NCBI GenBank assembly: GCA_003993805.1
Contig: RSEF01000006.1
Coordinates: 25,285,200 to 25,349,199 of the forward strand
Direction: 5' to 3'
DNA: 64,000 nucleotides
Origin: Himantopus leucocephalus
Taxonomy: Eukaryota; Chordata; Aves; Charadriiformes; Recurvirostridae
Part shown: positions 1-9,503 of the stretch, piece after piece
Layout of the letters: each line of letters opens with the position of its first letter
Numbering within the stretch: the stretch's first letter is position 1
Translations under genes and position numbers: made by a program
The notes under the pieces: generated by a model
Database searches by the model: none
What the model saw: only the letters and a program-made list of their open reading frames with translations
What the model was told of the DNA's origin: nothing

Positions 1-2359
1 TTTCTGACTGCTGACCCACACCCCCAGGCTGCCATAGCTGCTTTGGATATATTTGCGGGTGTTTCAGAGAGTTTCTACGACTAAGGATTATTCTGTTCTA
101 GCAAAAGTTGAGGATCCAGAGAGACAGTATAGAGCTCTGCAGTCTTCTGCCCAGCCCAGCCAGTTGACCAGGCACCCCAAAGCACCACCCACCCTGCCTG
201 AGAGGCTGCAATTCAAAAAACAACTCCCAGAAATGGAAAATAGACAGAGGCAGTAAAATATTGTATCAAATAACACGAACACTGGAAAACACCCAGTCCG
301 CCTTCTCCACACACAAAGCACTCGGATAACAGCAGCCAGATCCCAGACTACACCAGCTTATCGGGACATCACAAGGCAGAAGAGCAGATTTGGCTAGCAG
401 CAGCTGCAGGCCAAATGTGTCCCACAAAGCACTGCACTGCTGGAGGCAGCTGCCCTCATCTTTACAGCAGATGTCCATCCTGTGATGGCTTCGGTGTCTG
501 GTGTGACATGCTCCATCATCAACTGATCTAAAATAGAGCAGATCCCACAGACCTTATCTCAATCTCTCTCTCTGTGGCCCAGCAGGTGGGGACGCAGCCA
601 GAATTAACCCAGTGAAGATGAGGAGCTGCCTTTGCTGCTCTTGTTTATTCTTCCTCCTGTGCTGTCCACTTGTATGAGTCCACCTTGTGTCCAGAAGGCT
701 CCTGGACAAAACATGGCTGTGCCCTTGGGGAAGCTCTTTCCCCATTGCTATTTCCTTCTGCCTGTGCTCTCTGCACACACTGCATCCTCAGCAGCAGCTC
801 ACCCTCCTGCCACGGTTCTCTCCTACCACCCCTCACCCAGCAGCCCCAACCCTTCCTTCCAGTCCTCGCTGGACTCTGCCAGCATCTCACTTGTCCCACC
901 CCAACTACTCCAGCATCTAAACACAAGTTGTTTCCAACACCCCAGTCCATCACCCGACCTTACCCCAACCTCAACTCAGACTACACCACATCCTTACCAC
1001 CCACACCAGTCTCCCAGTATTGCCCTCCATCCTAACCAGATCCTTCGCTGCACCCAAGACCCCAATTCCTCCCTTCAGTCCACATTGCTCCCTCTCAAAC
1101 AATTCATGTCTCCTCTTGAACACTTCTTTCGTCCCTCAGTTCTCTTATTCATCAGCATCAAAGCTCCACTTCCAGCCCTTCCCACAGTGTATTCTTATCT
1201 CTTCTTTTCAGCTCAGACTGTCCCCCATCTCCCCAGCCCCTAGCAGAAACCCCCGGAGCACAAAACATCACAGCAAACTATCCTACTCAGCCAACGTTGA
1301 CTGGGTTTTTTCCCACTGACTCACCAGACTGTTCATCCCACCCAACTGGCAGGTTTCTTTAGCTCTTTAGCACTGTGCCTCAGTCCTGTCCATCCCTGAA
1401 CACCCCACCCCTTCATCCAGGCTTTCTCTGCCATGGCTGAACTCCCCTTCTAAAGCTGTTTATCAACAACCGTCCCTTGCACCTCAGCAAGCTCTCCTAT
1501 AGCTCCCTCAACTCCTGTAGCCAGGTTCCAAGCCCCAGGGTGGCCCCGTCCCACCTTGGCTGGATTGTCCAGTGTCCCTTCACAGTTGCAGATGCTCCCA
1601 GACTCTCCACAGTCAATCCCTGAACACTGTCCTCCATCCTTGCCAGGCTCCTCCATTGCTCCTTCCCTTCTCAGGCCAAGTGGGCCACTGCCATCCTGCT
1701 CCCCGGCCCTCCTGAGCACCCAACCCTCCATCATGCCTTCCATACATGACTGAATCAACTCCAGGCAGGCTGACCCCATCCCAACAAAGCCCCCATGACA
1801 GCATCCTCAAGTGTCCCAAGCCCCTACCAAAACCTGACACAACCCCCTTCTCCAGTCCCCCACAGCCCCGCAGCTCCTGCTAGGACCCCAGCCCCAGCCA
1901 GGGTCTCCTGTAGCTGGAGGCCCCAGATTTACACCGCCCCCAGCCATAGTGGCATCCCTTTGCCTGGGTGCCCCCACGAACCCAGGCCCCCATGCCTGAC
2001 TGCATGCCCCTACCCTACCAGGTCCCCGGTGCCTCAGGCCGCCGCACTCCGCCGGGGTGGGCACCCCCGGTGCCGGTGATCCCAGGCCTGCCAGACCCCC
2101 CGGGTGAGTGCCGCCAGTCCTCATGGTCCCAGCCCTGCCAGAACGCCTGCCGTGAACCCCGGCCGGGCTCCACGGCCCCATGGCCTGCGGCCCGCCAGGC
2201 CCCCGGGCGGGTGCCTCCGGCCCCCATTACCCCACGCTCCCCCGCGGTGGGCGCCCAGGCCTCAGGCCTCTCACGCGAGCGCCGCCGGCCCTCCGCTGCC
2301 CGCCGGGCCCGGCCCCCCCGGTCCCCATCCCCGTCCCCGCCACCCCCCGCCGCACTCAC
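1..2359 (-). other. ARL3: Probable ARL3 intron 1 (partial)
   Basis: This is the stretch downstream (minus strand) of the putative ARL3 first exon. I found none of the conserved ARL3 GTP-binding exons here, so exon 2 should lie beyond the left edge. From about 560 to 2350 the plus strand is strongly C-rich and G-poor, built of loosely repeated CCC/TCC/CAG words, and it becomes CpG-rich after about 1950. Long open frames in this part, such as about 632-1243 (+), are proline/serine low-complexity by-products of that composition, not genes. Positions 1-560 show nothing recognisable. The intron assignment is inferred from gene order. Confidence 0.5.
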
Positions 2360-2362
2360 CAT
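2360..2362 (-). CDS. ARL3: ARL3 start codon, end of first exon (partial gene)
   Basis: Read on the minus strand, the sequence runs GCAGAGGATG|GTGAGTGCG: a start codon followed at once by a near-perfect splice donor, so this exon would contribute only Met1. ARL3 begins Met-Gly, so a junction ATG|GG would fit. Known biology: ARL3 is an ARF-like GTPase that releases lipidated cargo from UNC119 and PDE6D in cilia and photoreceptors. In human it lies head-to-head with SFXN2, the arrangement seen here. Support is positional plus an RFX X-box 18 bases upstream; no ARL3 protein sequence is visible because the remaining exons lie off the left edge. It could instead be an unrelated non-coding first exon. 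Confidence 0.5.
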
Positions 2363-2380
2363 CCTCTGCGCGGCTCCGGG

Positions 2381-2395
2381 GTTACCATGGGCAAC
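2381..2395. promoter_or_regulatory. RFX X-box
   Basis: GTTACC-ATG-GGCAAC fits the X-box consensus RYYNYY-N(1-3)-RRNRAC at every constrained position. RFX factors bind such sites in ciliary gene promoters, usually close to the start of the gene. Here it sits 18 bases upstream of the putative ARL3 ATG, which supports the ARL3 assignment. Binding itself is inferred. Confidence 0.7.
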
Positions 2396-2417
2396 TGCGT
2401 CACACACACGCCGCCGC

Positions 2418-2450
2418 TACGTACGGCGTCAGCGCTTCCCGCCGTACGTA
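2418..2450. repeat. Perfect 10-bp inverted repeat, 13-nt spacer
   Basis: TACGTACGGC at 2418-2427 is repeated as its exact reverse complement, GCCGTACGTA, at 2441-2450. The internal TACGTA of each arm is itself palindromic. The repeat lies in the centre of the divergent promoter. It could be a paired factor site or a cruciform-prone element; the function is not known. Confidence 0.9.
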
Positions 2451-2597
2451 CGGAACGTGCCGACGGCAGACGGGAGGGGCGGAGCCCGGCGCCGCAGCCC
2501 GCGGCCAGCCCCGCCCCTTCAACTGGCGCGTGCGCACAAGGAGCCACCGTGCCGGGGTGGGAGGGGGGAAATGGGCGCGGTCGCTCGGGCCTCTGTG

Positions 2598-2602
2598 ATT
2601 GG
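2598..2602 (-). promoter_or_regulatory. Inverted CCAAT box
   Basis: GTGATTGGCTGAG contains ATTGG (CCAAT on minus) in an NF-Y-like context. It lies immediately upstream of the putative SFXN2 non-coding exon and about 235 bases from the ARL3 start, so it could serve either gene. Confidence 0.55.
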
Positions 2603-2604
2603 CT

Positions 2605-2687
2605 GAGGGCGGCCACGCGTCGGAGCCCGGGGGCAGGTGGGGGCCACGTGGGCGGGAGACGGCGCGCGAGGGGTCTGGGGACTGCAG
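2605..2687 (+). other. SFXN2: Putative SFXN2 non-coding first exon
   Basis: The coding exon at 3705 is preceded by a good acceptor (pyrimidine tract then CAG ending at 3691), so the 5' UTR is probably split. The best donor upstream is ACTGCAG|GTAGGG at 2687/2688, downstream of the CCAAT box and in the CpG island. An intron of about 1 kb would then hold the CAGTG repeat tract. The 5' end given is arbitrary. Transcript data are needed to settle it, and other donors in the G-rich stretch are possible. Confidence 0.4.
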
Positions 2688-2700
2688 GTAGGGCCACGTG
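2645..2700. promoter_or_regulatory. Two CACGTG E-boxes exactly 50 bp apart
   Basis: GGGCCACGTGGG occurs at 2641-2652 and again at 2691-2702, with the CACGTG cores at 2645-2650 and 2695-2700. Both copies are followed by GGCGCGCG-like sequence, so the pair looks like a roughly 50-bp duplication. CACGTG is bound by USF, MYC/MAX and MiT/TFE factors; which one, if any, acts here is unknown. Confidence 0.55.
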
Positions 2701-2720
2701 GGGCCGCGCCACGGCGCGCG

Positions 2721-2746
2721 GGGCGGGGCGGGGCGGGGCGGGGCGG
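2721..2746 (+). repeat. GGGGC pentamer array (GC boxes)
   Basis: Five direct GGGGC units give overlapping GGGGCGGGGC Sp1/KLF-type boxes and a G-quadruplex-capable run on the plus strand. It lies just downstream of the putative SFXN2 first-exon donor. Confidence 0.8.
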
Positions 2747-3420
2747 TGCCGTGCAGTGCAGTGCAGTGCCGGGGGTGTGCAGTGCCGGGGGGNCGGGGGT
2801 GTGCAGTGCAGTGCCGTGCCAAGGGGGCCGTGCACCGTAGCACCAGGGGGAGCGTGCAGTGCTCCCCATAGCAGTGCAGTGCTCCCCGTAGCAGTGCAGT
2901 GCTCCCCGTAGCAGTGCAGTGCCACAGGGGTGCCGGGCCCCGTAGTGCTATGGGGGACGTGCAGCGCGGTGCCGTGGAGGATGCAGTGTGGTGGTATGGG
3001 GGAGAGCATGACAGTGTCGCAGAGGCATGTCGTTGGTGTTGGAGGGGACGTGCAGTGCAGTGCAGTGCAGTGCGGTGGGGCAGTGCGGTGTGGTGCCACG
3101 GGGATGCAGTTATTTGTGGGGCTGTGCAGCGCAGTCACAGGAGGGTACAGTGCCACAGCGGGTGCAGGCAGTGTTTGAGGGGGGTCACGCAGCGCAGCCA
3201 TGGGAGGGCGCAGGGTACTGCCATGGGGGCATGCAGTGCCACTGGGGGACGTGCAGCCCAGCACAGGGGACGCAGGGCCATGGTGTGTGCCCCCGGGGGG
3301 GGTGGGGGTGCAGTGTAATGCCCCAGCGGGGAGGGCTCGCGGGGCAGTGCTGTGCAGCCCTGTGGCGGGGGGAGCTGGGCCCCGCAGGGCTGTGCAGCAC
3401 AGTCCCACCCCAAGGAGGGG
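2747..3420 (+). repeat. CAGTG/GCAGTGC minisatellite, degenerate
   Basis: The tract is built of GTGCA and GTGCC pentamers (for example 2750-2769 and 3051-3072). It includes a cleaner 20-bp block: GCAGTGCAGTGCTCCCCGTA at 2871-2890 and 2891-2910, with partial copies on both sides (about 2855-2870 and 2911-2922). It degrades into looser GCAGTGCC/GGGG words toward 3420. One N interrupts it at 2793. Long reading frames on both strands here (for example the 370-codon minus frame 2356-3468) are repeat-driven and not genes. The tract lies in the putative SFXN2 intron 1. Confidence 0.85.
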
Positions 3421-3704
3421 GTGCCAGGCGCTGGGGGGCAAGGGGCAGTGCAAATGGGGGGACCCCACGCAGGGAGGGCAGCGTGTGAAGGAGCGGCCTC
3501 GCTGCAGCGTTTGGCTGGCAGCAGGGGTGCAGGAGGCTCCCAGGCTCAGGGCTGCTGAAAGTCCAACTTTCCCGTTAAATATAAACCTGCCATGGCTCTC
3601 ACCCAGTTAACTGCTCCTGTGGCTGCGGCAGGCCTGCACTCGACAGGCAAGCGAGGCAGGATCCTCCCCAGCCGCCTTCTCCCCCTGCCCAGACCCACGC
3701 CGAA

Positions 3705-6700
3705 ATGGCCACCGTCCCCCTTGGCTTCAACATCGACGCTCCGCGCTGGGACCAGAGCACCTTCCTGGGGCGCCTGAAGCATTTCCTCAACATCACCGAC
3801 CCGCGGACGGTGCTGGTGCCGGAGGAGGAGCTGGACCGGGCCAAGGCCCTGGTGGAAGGATGCAGGTGAGGGGCCGGGGTGCAGCTGGGGTAGGTGCCAT
3901 CCCCGTGCCTGTGGCCATATCCGGCCACGGGGGGATGGGGGCAGTCATTCCCCAGCAGGCGCGCTGGGACGTAACATCCGTCGGAGGCGGTTTTGGGGGG
4001 AGTTTCCCAGGCTTCTCCTGGGAGGCTCAGGCTGGGACAAGTTTCCCTCACAGGAGGTGTTTCTTCTGCTTTTCATGTTTGGTGCCTGGGGCACGGAGCC
4101 CGGCGGTGCCAGATGCCGGTGGGTCTGCGCGGCTACCCTCAACGGGCTCTGGGCTTGCAGGTCCGGGCTGGTGCCGCCGGGAAGCAGCCAGGAGCAGCTG
4201 CTCTACGCCAAGAAGCTGTACGACTCGGCCTTCCACCCCGACAGCGGTGAGAAGATGAACCTCATCGGGAGGATGTCTTTCCAGGTGCCTGGGGGCATGG
4301 CCCTCACCGGCTGCATGCTCCAGTTCTACCGGTGAGCTACTGGGGATGCAGGGCTGGGAACACAGCTGTGACAGCCCCCAGCCCAACGAGGGGTCACCGA
4401 TGGCTGCGGCATGGCCAGTCTACCTCCTCTGGGGCTGGCTGCTGCTCAAGGCATGCTCATGGCTGCTGTGGCTGCCTGTGTCCCATGGCCAAGCCCCGTG
4501 TTGCTTTGTCCTGTCTCTGGTGCCCAGCCTGTGGCAGAAGCATTGTGGATCCTCCTGGCCCCTGGTATGGCTGGGGACAGTCTCACTTCACCCTGAGCTC
4601 TCAGCTCAGCTCTTTCCAGAGCCCCTGTAATGATTAACACAGCCAAGTCCTGCATGGCTGCTGTTCTTGCTCCATGGAACCTAATGGCTCCTGAAACTGA
4701 GGACTAAACATGCCCCCAGGCCAGGCTGCTCCACCATCCCCAGCCTGTGCCAACAGCATTTCCCTTCTGAGATGGCTGCTGGGGTGGGGAGCGATTCTGT
4801 CCCCAGCACAGAGGCTCTGTGGGACAGACACTGCCTTTCCCAGGGGATCTCTGTCCCATCCCACCCCTGCTTGCTGGACTGGTTTGCCAGTTGCTGGTGA
4901 GGTCCAACCTGGGTGGGAGATCTCCCAGTACTGATCGGTCATCCTCTTCCCAGCCCATCTCCACCCTCCTGCATCCCAAAACTTGCTCAGACCCACATCT
5001 CCCCATGTCCTCTCCTGCCCCACGTCAGTGTCCCAGAGACACCGGTAGGAGCCCAGGTGTCCTGGTCACCCCCAGAGCTGCCTCTGTCCCCATGTACCCC
5101 CTCCTTACCGCTCCCCCTGACGAAGGCTTATCTCAGCCCAGCAGGATGGCTGCCGCCCTGCTTGAGAGCGGGTCTTCCCACCCCTGGCCAAGCGCCTTGC
5201 AGGGCTGGGCCTCCTCCTGTGCTCCCCAGAGCCCTGCAGCACCAAGGATTCCTGGGGTCATTTCCCAGCTCTGCCACTGACTTGTGGCTTTGCCACAGTG
5301 CCTCAGTTTTATTTGGGAGACACCGTGACAAAGGTATCAAGGCATCTTGGCTGTCCCCCCGTGAAGCCTAGGCATGGGCACAGGCCAGGTGTCTCTGATG
5401 GCCTCTGGGTGCTCTCCCATCTCTTCCCTCCGCAGGACGGTGCCCGCCGTGGTTTTCTGGCAGTGGGTGAATCAGTCCTTCAACGCCATTGTCAACTACA
5501 CCAACCGCAACGCCGCCTCTCCCATCTCGCTGAGGTGAGCGTGCCCCCGCGTGGGATAGGGACCCTCTATGTTGAGAGCACCCTGATACCCTGTAAAGAC
5601 ACCCCATGCCCCGTCTTGGGCACCAAAGGAACAGGATCAAGTCAGAGTTGGGGTTTCTGTTCTCTCCTTTCTTTGGAAATCACTGTCCAGGCAAATCGGG
5701 GTGGCTTACGTCACAGCCACCGGTACAGCCCTGGCCACCGCGGTGGGACTCAACCTCTACACCAAGGTATGCTGGGACGGGGCTGGGTGCAGCAGCTGGC
5801 CGCATCCTGCCCTCCTGCGCTGATGCCAGCCTGTCTCCCACAGCGAGCACCCCCCTTGCTGGCCCGCTGGGTCCCCTTTGCAGCGGTGGCTGCTGCCAAC
5901 TGTGTCAATATCCCCATGATGCGGCAACAGTAAGTGCCACATGTGACTGGGGTGCTCGAGGGACCCAGCTTCCTCTGAAGGCGAGCCGGTGGCCGCTGGG
6001 CTCCTGGGCTGCCTGGTCATCCTGCCATCCCAGGGGCTGGAGGGGGTGGGAGGATGGGAGGGAGGTGACGTGGGGTCTGCGCATTTGCGGTGCCAGGTGG
6101 GGTGGCTCAGCCTCTGTCTGGAGCAGGAATGGGATTTTGGGCTGAGGATAGCTGTTCTGGGGTCTGCGCTGCAAGATCGCTCAGACCCAAACATCTTCTG
6201 CATGTGGTCATGGGAGAGCCCCAGTCCATGATGTCCTGGCGCTGGGATGCCCAAGATGGGGCCCATGTGGAGACCTGTGTCTGCTGCTTGGGGTCCCCCC
6301 CGCAGGTCGTGGCACAGGGAGGTGGGATGCTGTGCCGGGGACTGTCCGATGGCAGGTCCCAGGCCAGCTGGGTGTCTGTCCCCTGGACAGCCAGACCCTG
6401 TTCGCAGCCATGCCCTGAAGATGGCAGCATCGGCTGGGCTGGGGACCGCAGCACCCCAGGGCCATGCAGCGCTGTGCCCTGGGGCCAGGGCTGGGGGTGA
6501 CTGGGGCTGCTGTGCCACCACAGCACGGAGGACCCCCTTGGCACCCCCCCACCCCATTGCTGCGTCCTCACGCTTCCCTGACCATCCCAGCCCCCACTCA
6601 TATCTGCCTGTCTCCTCCAGGGAGATCATCAATGGTGTGACAGTGACAGATGGGGACAATAACGAGCTCGGCCACTCCAGGGTGAGTCTCAGGATGGGTG

Positions 6701-8593
6701 TCCAGGTCAGGGCATGGTGCGATGGGGGCTCACCCACTACTGTTGCTTGCAGAGGGCGGCAGCGAAGGGCATCGCGCAGGTTGTGGTCTCCAGGATCACC
6801 ATGGCGGCACCAGGAATGAGTGAGTGCGGGTTGGGAGTGTGGGGGGCCAGACCAGGGGCTCCCCCAGGACCTGCCACCTCACCCTCCCCTGCCTCAGTTT
6901 CTCCGCGGGAAGGAGAGGAAGGGTGGCCCTGCATCCCAGGTGGCGTTTGGTCTCATCCCACTGATGGAGCTGATCTCCCCATCCTGCCATTCCCTTCAGA
7001 GTCCCGCAAGCTCCCAGCCCTCCCCATCCCAGCCCACAGCCCATGGGGGACGTGGGGTGCTCCCATGGCGGTCGGGCCCCACAAGGACACCTCTTGCACT
7101 CTCTGGCCCTGACTCCTCTCCCCACTGCCCCATGTCCCCTGCCCTCATGAGACCCTTGCTGTGCCGCAAGCCCAGCAGGACGGACAGGAGCACGAGGAGT
7201 ACAGACCGTGCTGCCTGGGCAATGGATGGATGGGGGTCCCGTGCCAGATCCCTGCCATGAGCAAACACCCAGTGGCTCCCAGCACAACTAGCCGCTTCCA
7301 TGGCCTCTGAGAGGAGGGTTCTGCTGCGGCAGATCTGCTGGCTGGATTGTGGGGTGGCCCTGACCTCTTCTCTCTGCACCTAGTTATTTTGCCCATCATC
7401 ATGGAGCGACTGGAGAAATTCCCCTTCATGCAGGTGAGCCCACATGTCTCCTACCATGGTTTTCCAGTGGGTCCTGCGGTGCCCCAGCCCTGCTCCCCAG
7501 CCACTAAGATGCTGGGGATGAAACGGTGGTGCTGCAGACCCCAGCTTTCTTTCCCCCCTGCTCTTGTCACCGGTACACCAAAGGTCTCTCAGATGAAATG
7601 GAGAGGCTGCGGGAGGGTAGCAGGGGTCGGTGGCATCCCAGAGGTGTTGGGCATTCGGCCCCATTGAGGGAAGAAGTCTCCCCACCCCATGAGCGGGGCT
7701 TGCCGTGAGGCTGGCAACTCACTCCCGGCTTTTACCTTGCAGCGGATCCGGGTTCTCCATGGGCCTCTGCAGGTGCTGCTGTGCGGGGGCTTGTAAGTAT
7801 CTCGCTGCCCAAAAGCCTGTGGGTGTCCAGAGTGTGGCTCCGAGGGGTGCTTGAAATAACCCCAGAAAAAAGACCTCTTTCCCAGCAGGGGATTGCAAAG
7901 CTGCTTGCCTTTCAGCCTGGGCTTTTCCCAGATATTGGGAGTTATGGGTCACGAGCAACACCTCTTGGGCTGAGATCCCTGCAGCCAGGAGGCAAACGGG
8001 CTGCGATCCCCAACACTAATGCTCGGCTCTTCTCTGTCCCACAGCCTCCTGTTCATGGTGCCGGCAGCCTGCGCCCTGTTCCCACAGAGATGGTACCTGT
8101 CCCGCTATTTCCCTTTCCTGTGCGGGACCTCGGGAGCCGTCCTCCTCCCCTAGCTCTCCTCTGCCCAACCCAGGAGAAGCATGATGTGCACCCACCCTTC
8201 AACCTGAGGCCGCACCTGCCTGTACACACTGGTGGCCTGGGCAGCAGGAGAGCATGTGCCTCCTCTGCGAGCTCTGTGCTTGGGAGCAATGGGACACCCA
8301 GCCCCATGGGCAGCTCTCTGTTCCCCAGCACTGGGAGCGGTGGATGCAAGGGATGGGTGGTGGGTCTTGACGTGAGCCTGCAAGATCCCAGGGACTGCAG
8401 GCAACCTTAAATGGCAATGGGAAGGGAGGGTGGCCTGACTGGTGGTCAGGGAGGAGGGTCGTGGGTCTCAGTGTCTATCCCCTCTCCCCACAGCTCCCTT
8501 GCGCTGGCTGACCTCGAGGCAGAGCTGCGTGACAGCATCGTGGCCAAGCACGGGGACAAAGTGCCATACGTCTATTTTAACAAGGGACTGTGA
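3705..8593 (+). CDS. SFXN2: Sideroflexin 2, complete, 11 coding exons
   Basis: Coding exons: 3705-3865, 4161-4331, 5436-5534, 5691-5766, 5844-5929, 6621-6681, 6753-6819, 7384-7433, 7743-7792, 8045-8092 and 8494-8593. All junctions are GT-AG and the frame is continuous: 969 nt, 322 residues plus TGA, the length I recall for human SFXN2. The start has a good context (G at -3 and +4). Family marks: N-terminal [28 protein letters not shown] (79-85), [33 protein letters not shown] (185-196), [10 protein letters not shown] (231-240) and C-terminal PYVYFNKGL. Hydrophobic spans lie near 95-125, 146-168, 178-195, 228-248 and 268-288. Sideroflexins are mitochondrial inner-membrane carriers; SFXN1 and its paralogues import serine for one-carbon metabolism, and SFXN2 is also linked to iron/haem homeostasis. 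The SFXN2-specific choice rests on the close match to remembered human SFXN2 and on synteny. The exon 10 donor (GTACCT) is the weakest. The longest introns are the second (4332-5435) and those after exons 5, 7 and 10. Confidence 0.97.
5245..5325 (+). mobile_element. MIR-like SINE remnant in SFXN2 intron 2
   Basis: The words TTTCCCAGCTCTGCCACTGA, CTTGTGGCT and TGCCTCAGTTTTATTTGGGA follow, in order, the MIR core (cagctctgccactgac...ctgtgtgacc...gcctcagtttcc). An internal deletion of about 20 bases removes the GGGCAAGTCAC part. This is an ancient tetrapod CORE-SINE fossil. Confidence 0.6.
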
Positions 8594-9503
8594 ATGGAGA
8601 CTACCTTGGGAGCCATCACACCCCTCCGGCCCTCTGCCACCACCAGCCCCACATCCCTTGAGCAGGGCTCAGAGGCACGGTCCAGCCAGATCCGTCCCCC
8701 AGCCCAGCACTGTCTCTGCTGCCTCCTTCCGCCAAAGGGGCAGGATCTGGCTCTGCGTGCCCAGCTTGCAGCACTTTGGCTTGTCCTGAGCCTCCCCCCA
8801 TCTGCTGCTGGCTGTGTCCCTGCCTCCTCATGTCCCTCTTGCCCTGGACGATGGCTGCGCTTCCCGTGCCTTCCTCCTGCCCTGCGCAGGAGGATCTGCC
8901 CAGTCTGTCTGAGCCTCGCACAGTCACTGGGCTTGGCCCCGCCAGGCATCGGGCTCTCTTCCTTGGGGCTCAGAGCACAGTCCTACCTCCGAAGGCATCG
9001 AACCTGCGAAGGCATCCCTGCCATCAAACCAGGAACCAAATCACATTGCTGCCTTAAAACACCACAGTGGCCTCTTACCAAGAGCTGGGTCACGCCTTGG
9101 CAGGTGGGAAGGGACCTGTCCCCTCTGCACAGGGAGCACCCCAAAGTCCAGGGACCAATGCTTGGAGCATGCCTTCCCTGCTCTCAGGTTCATGTTTTAC
9201 TCACTTCGTGATTTCCACGATCCAGGAGAGAAATAGCTAATTGTTTTTAAGCTCTAAATTTTGCAATCTACACACTCCTCTGAGCACGAGAGCCAGCCGT
9301 CACTGTTGTCCTGCATCTCACTGTCCCCGTGGTAGGACCAAGGACCTGCAGCCTTGGGGGACAGTTGACTCTAGGCCCCCTTGGACAAGGGGGAAGGAGA
9401 CACAGGAGTCACAAAGCTGTCGGGGCGTTAAGTCAGGCTCTGAACAGCAACACTGCAAATGACAGAGAGGAGGGTTGAAAAATAAAATGCGATGATTTTT
9501 AAA
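8594..9503 (+). other. SFXN2: SFXN2 3' UTR
   Basis: Non-coding sequence runs from the SFXN2 stop to the first good polyadenylation signal. It is GC-rich at first (to about 9200), then AT-richer. No other coding exon is seen. The end is set about 17-20 bases past AATAAA; shorter alternative ends are possible. Confidence 0.7.
9481..9486 (+). terminator. SFXN2: SFXN2 polyadenylation signal
   Basis: AATAAA is followed, from about 9509 onward, by a GU-rich stretch (TGTGGGTTCTGC, TGGCTGGTCTCTGAGTGTCTGG) like a CstF downstream element. This is the first canonical hexamer after the SFXN2 stop codon. Confidence 0.8.

Larger units (their letters stand above)
2050..2760. promoter_or_regulatory. CpG-island divergent promoter (ARL3 / SFXN2)
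   Basis: Dense CpG content lies between the putative ARL3 start (minus, 2362) and the likely SFXN2 first exon (plus, about 2600-2687). No TATA box is seen. Elements visible: an X-box at 2381-2395, a 10-bp inverted repeat at 2418-2450, an inverted CCAAT (ATTGG) at 2598-2602, CACGTG E-boxes at 2645 and 2695, and a GC-box array at 2721-2746. The strand composition changes from C-rich to G-rich (reading +) across this interval, as is typical of a bidirectional CpG-island promoter. Transcription start sites are not determined. Confidence 0.75.

Noticed and set aside
632..1243. 203-codon plus-strand open frame
   Set aside because: Pro/Ser/Leu low-complexity from C-rich DNA with few stop codons; overlapping frames on both strands look equally open.
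2356..3468. 370-codon minus-strand open frame
   Set aside because: It is a translation of the CAGTG/GGGGC repeat tract (Cys-Thr-Ala-Leu-His repeats), contains an N, and has no domain. It also runs through the divergent promoter.
5757..6737. 326-codon minus-strand frame over SFXN2 exons 5-6
   Set aside because: Antisense shadow of a GC-rich coding and intronic region; no recognisable protein, and the opposite strand has a complete, well-supported gene.
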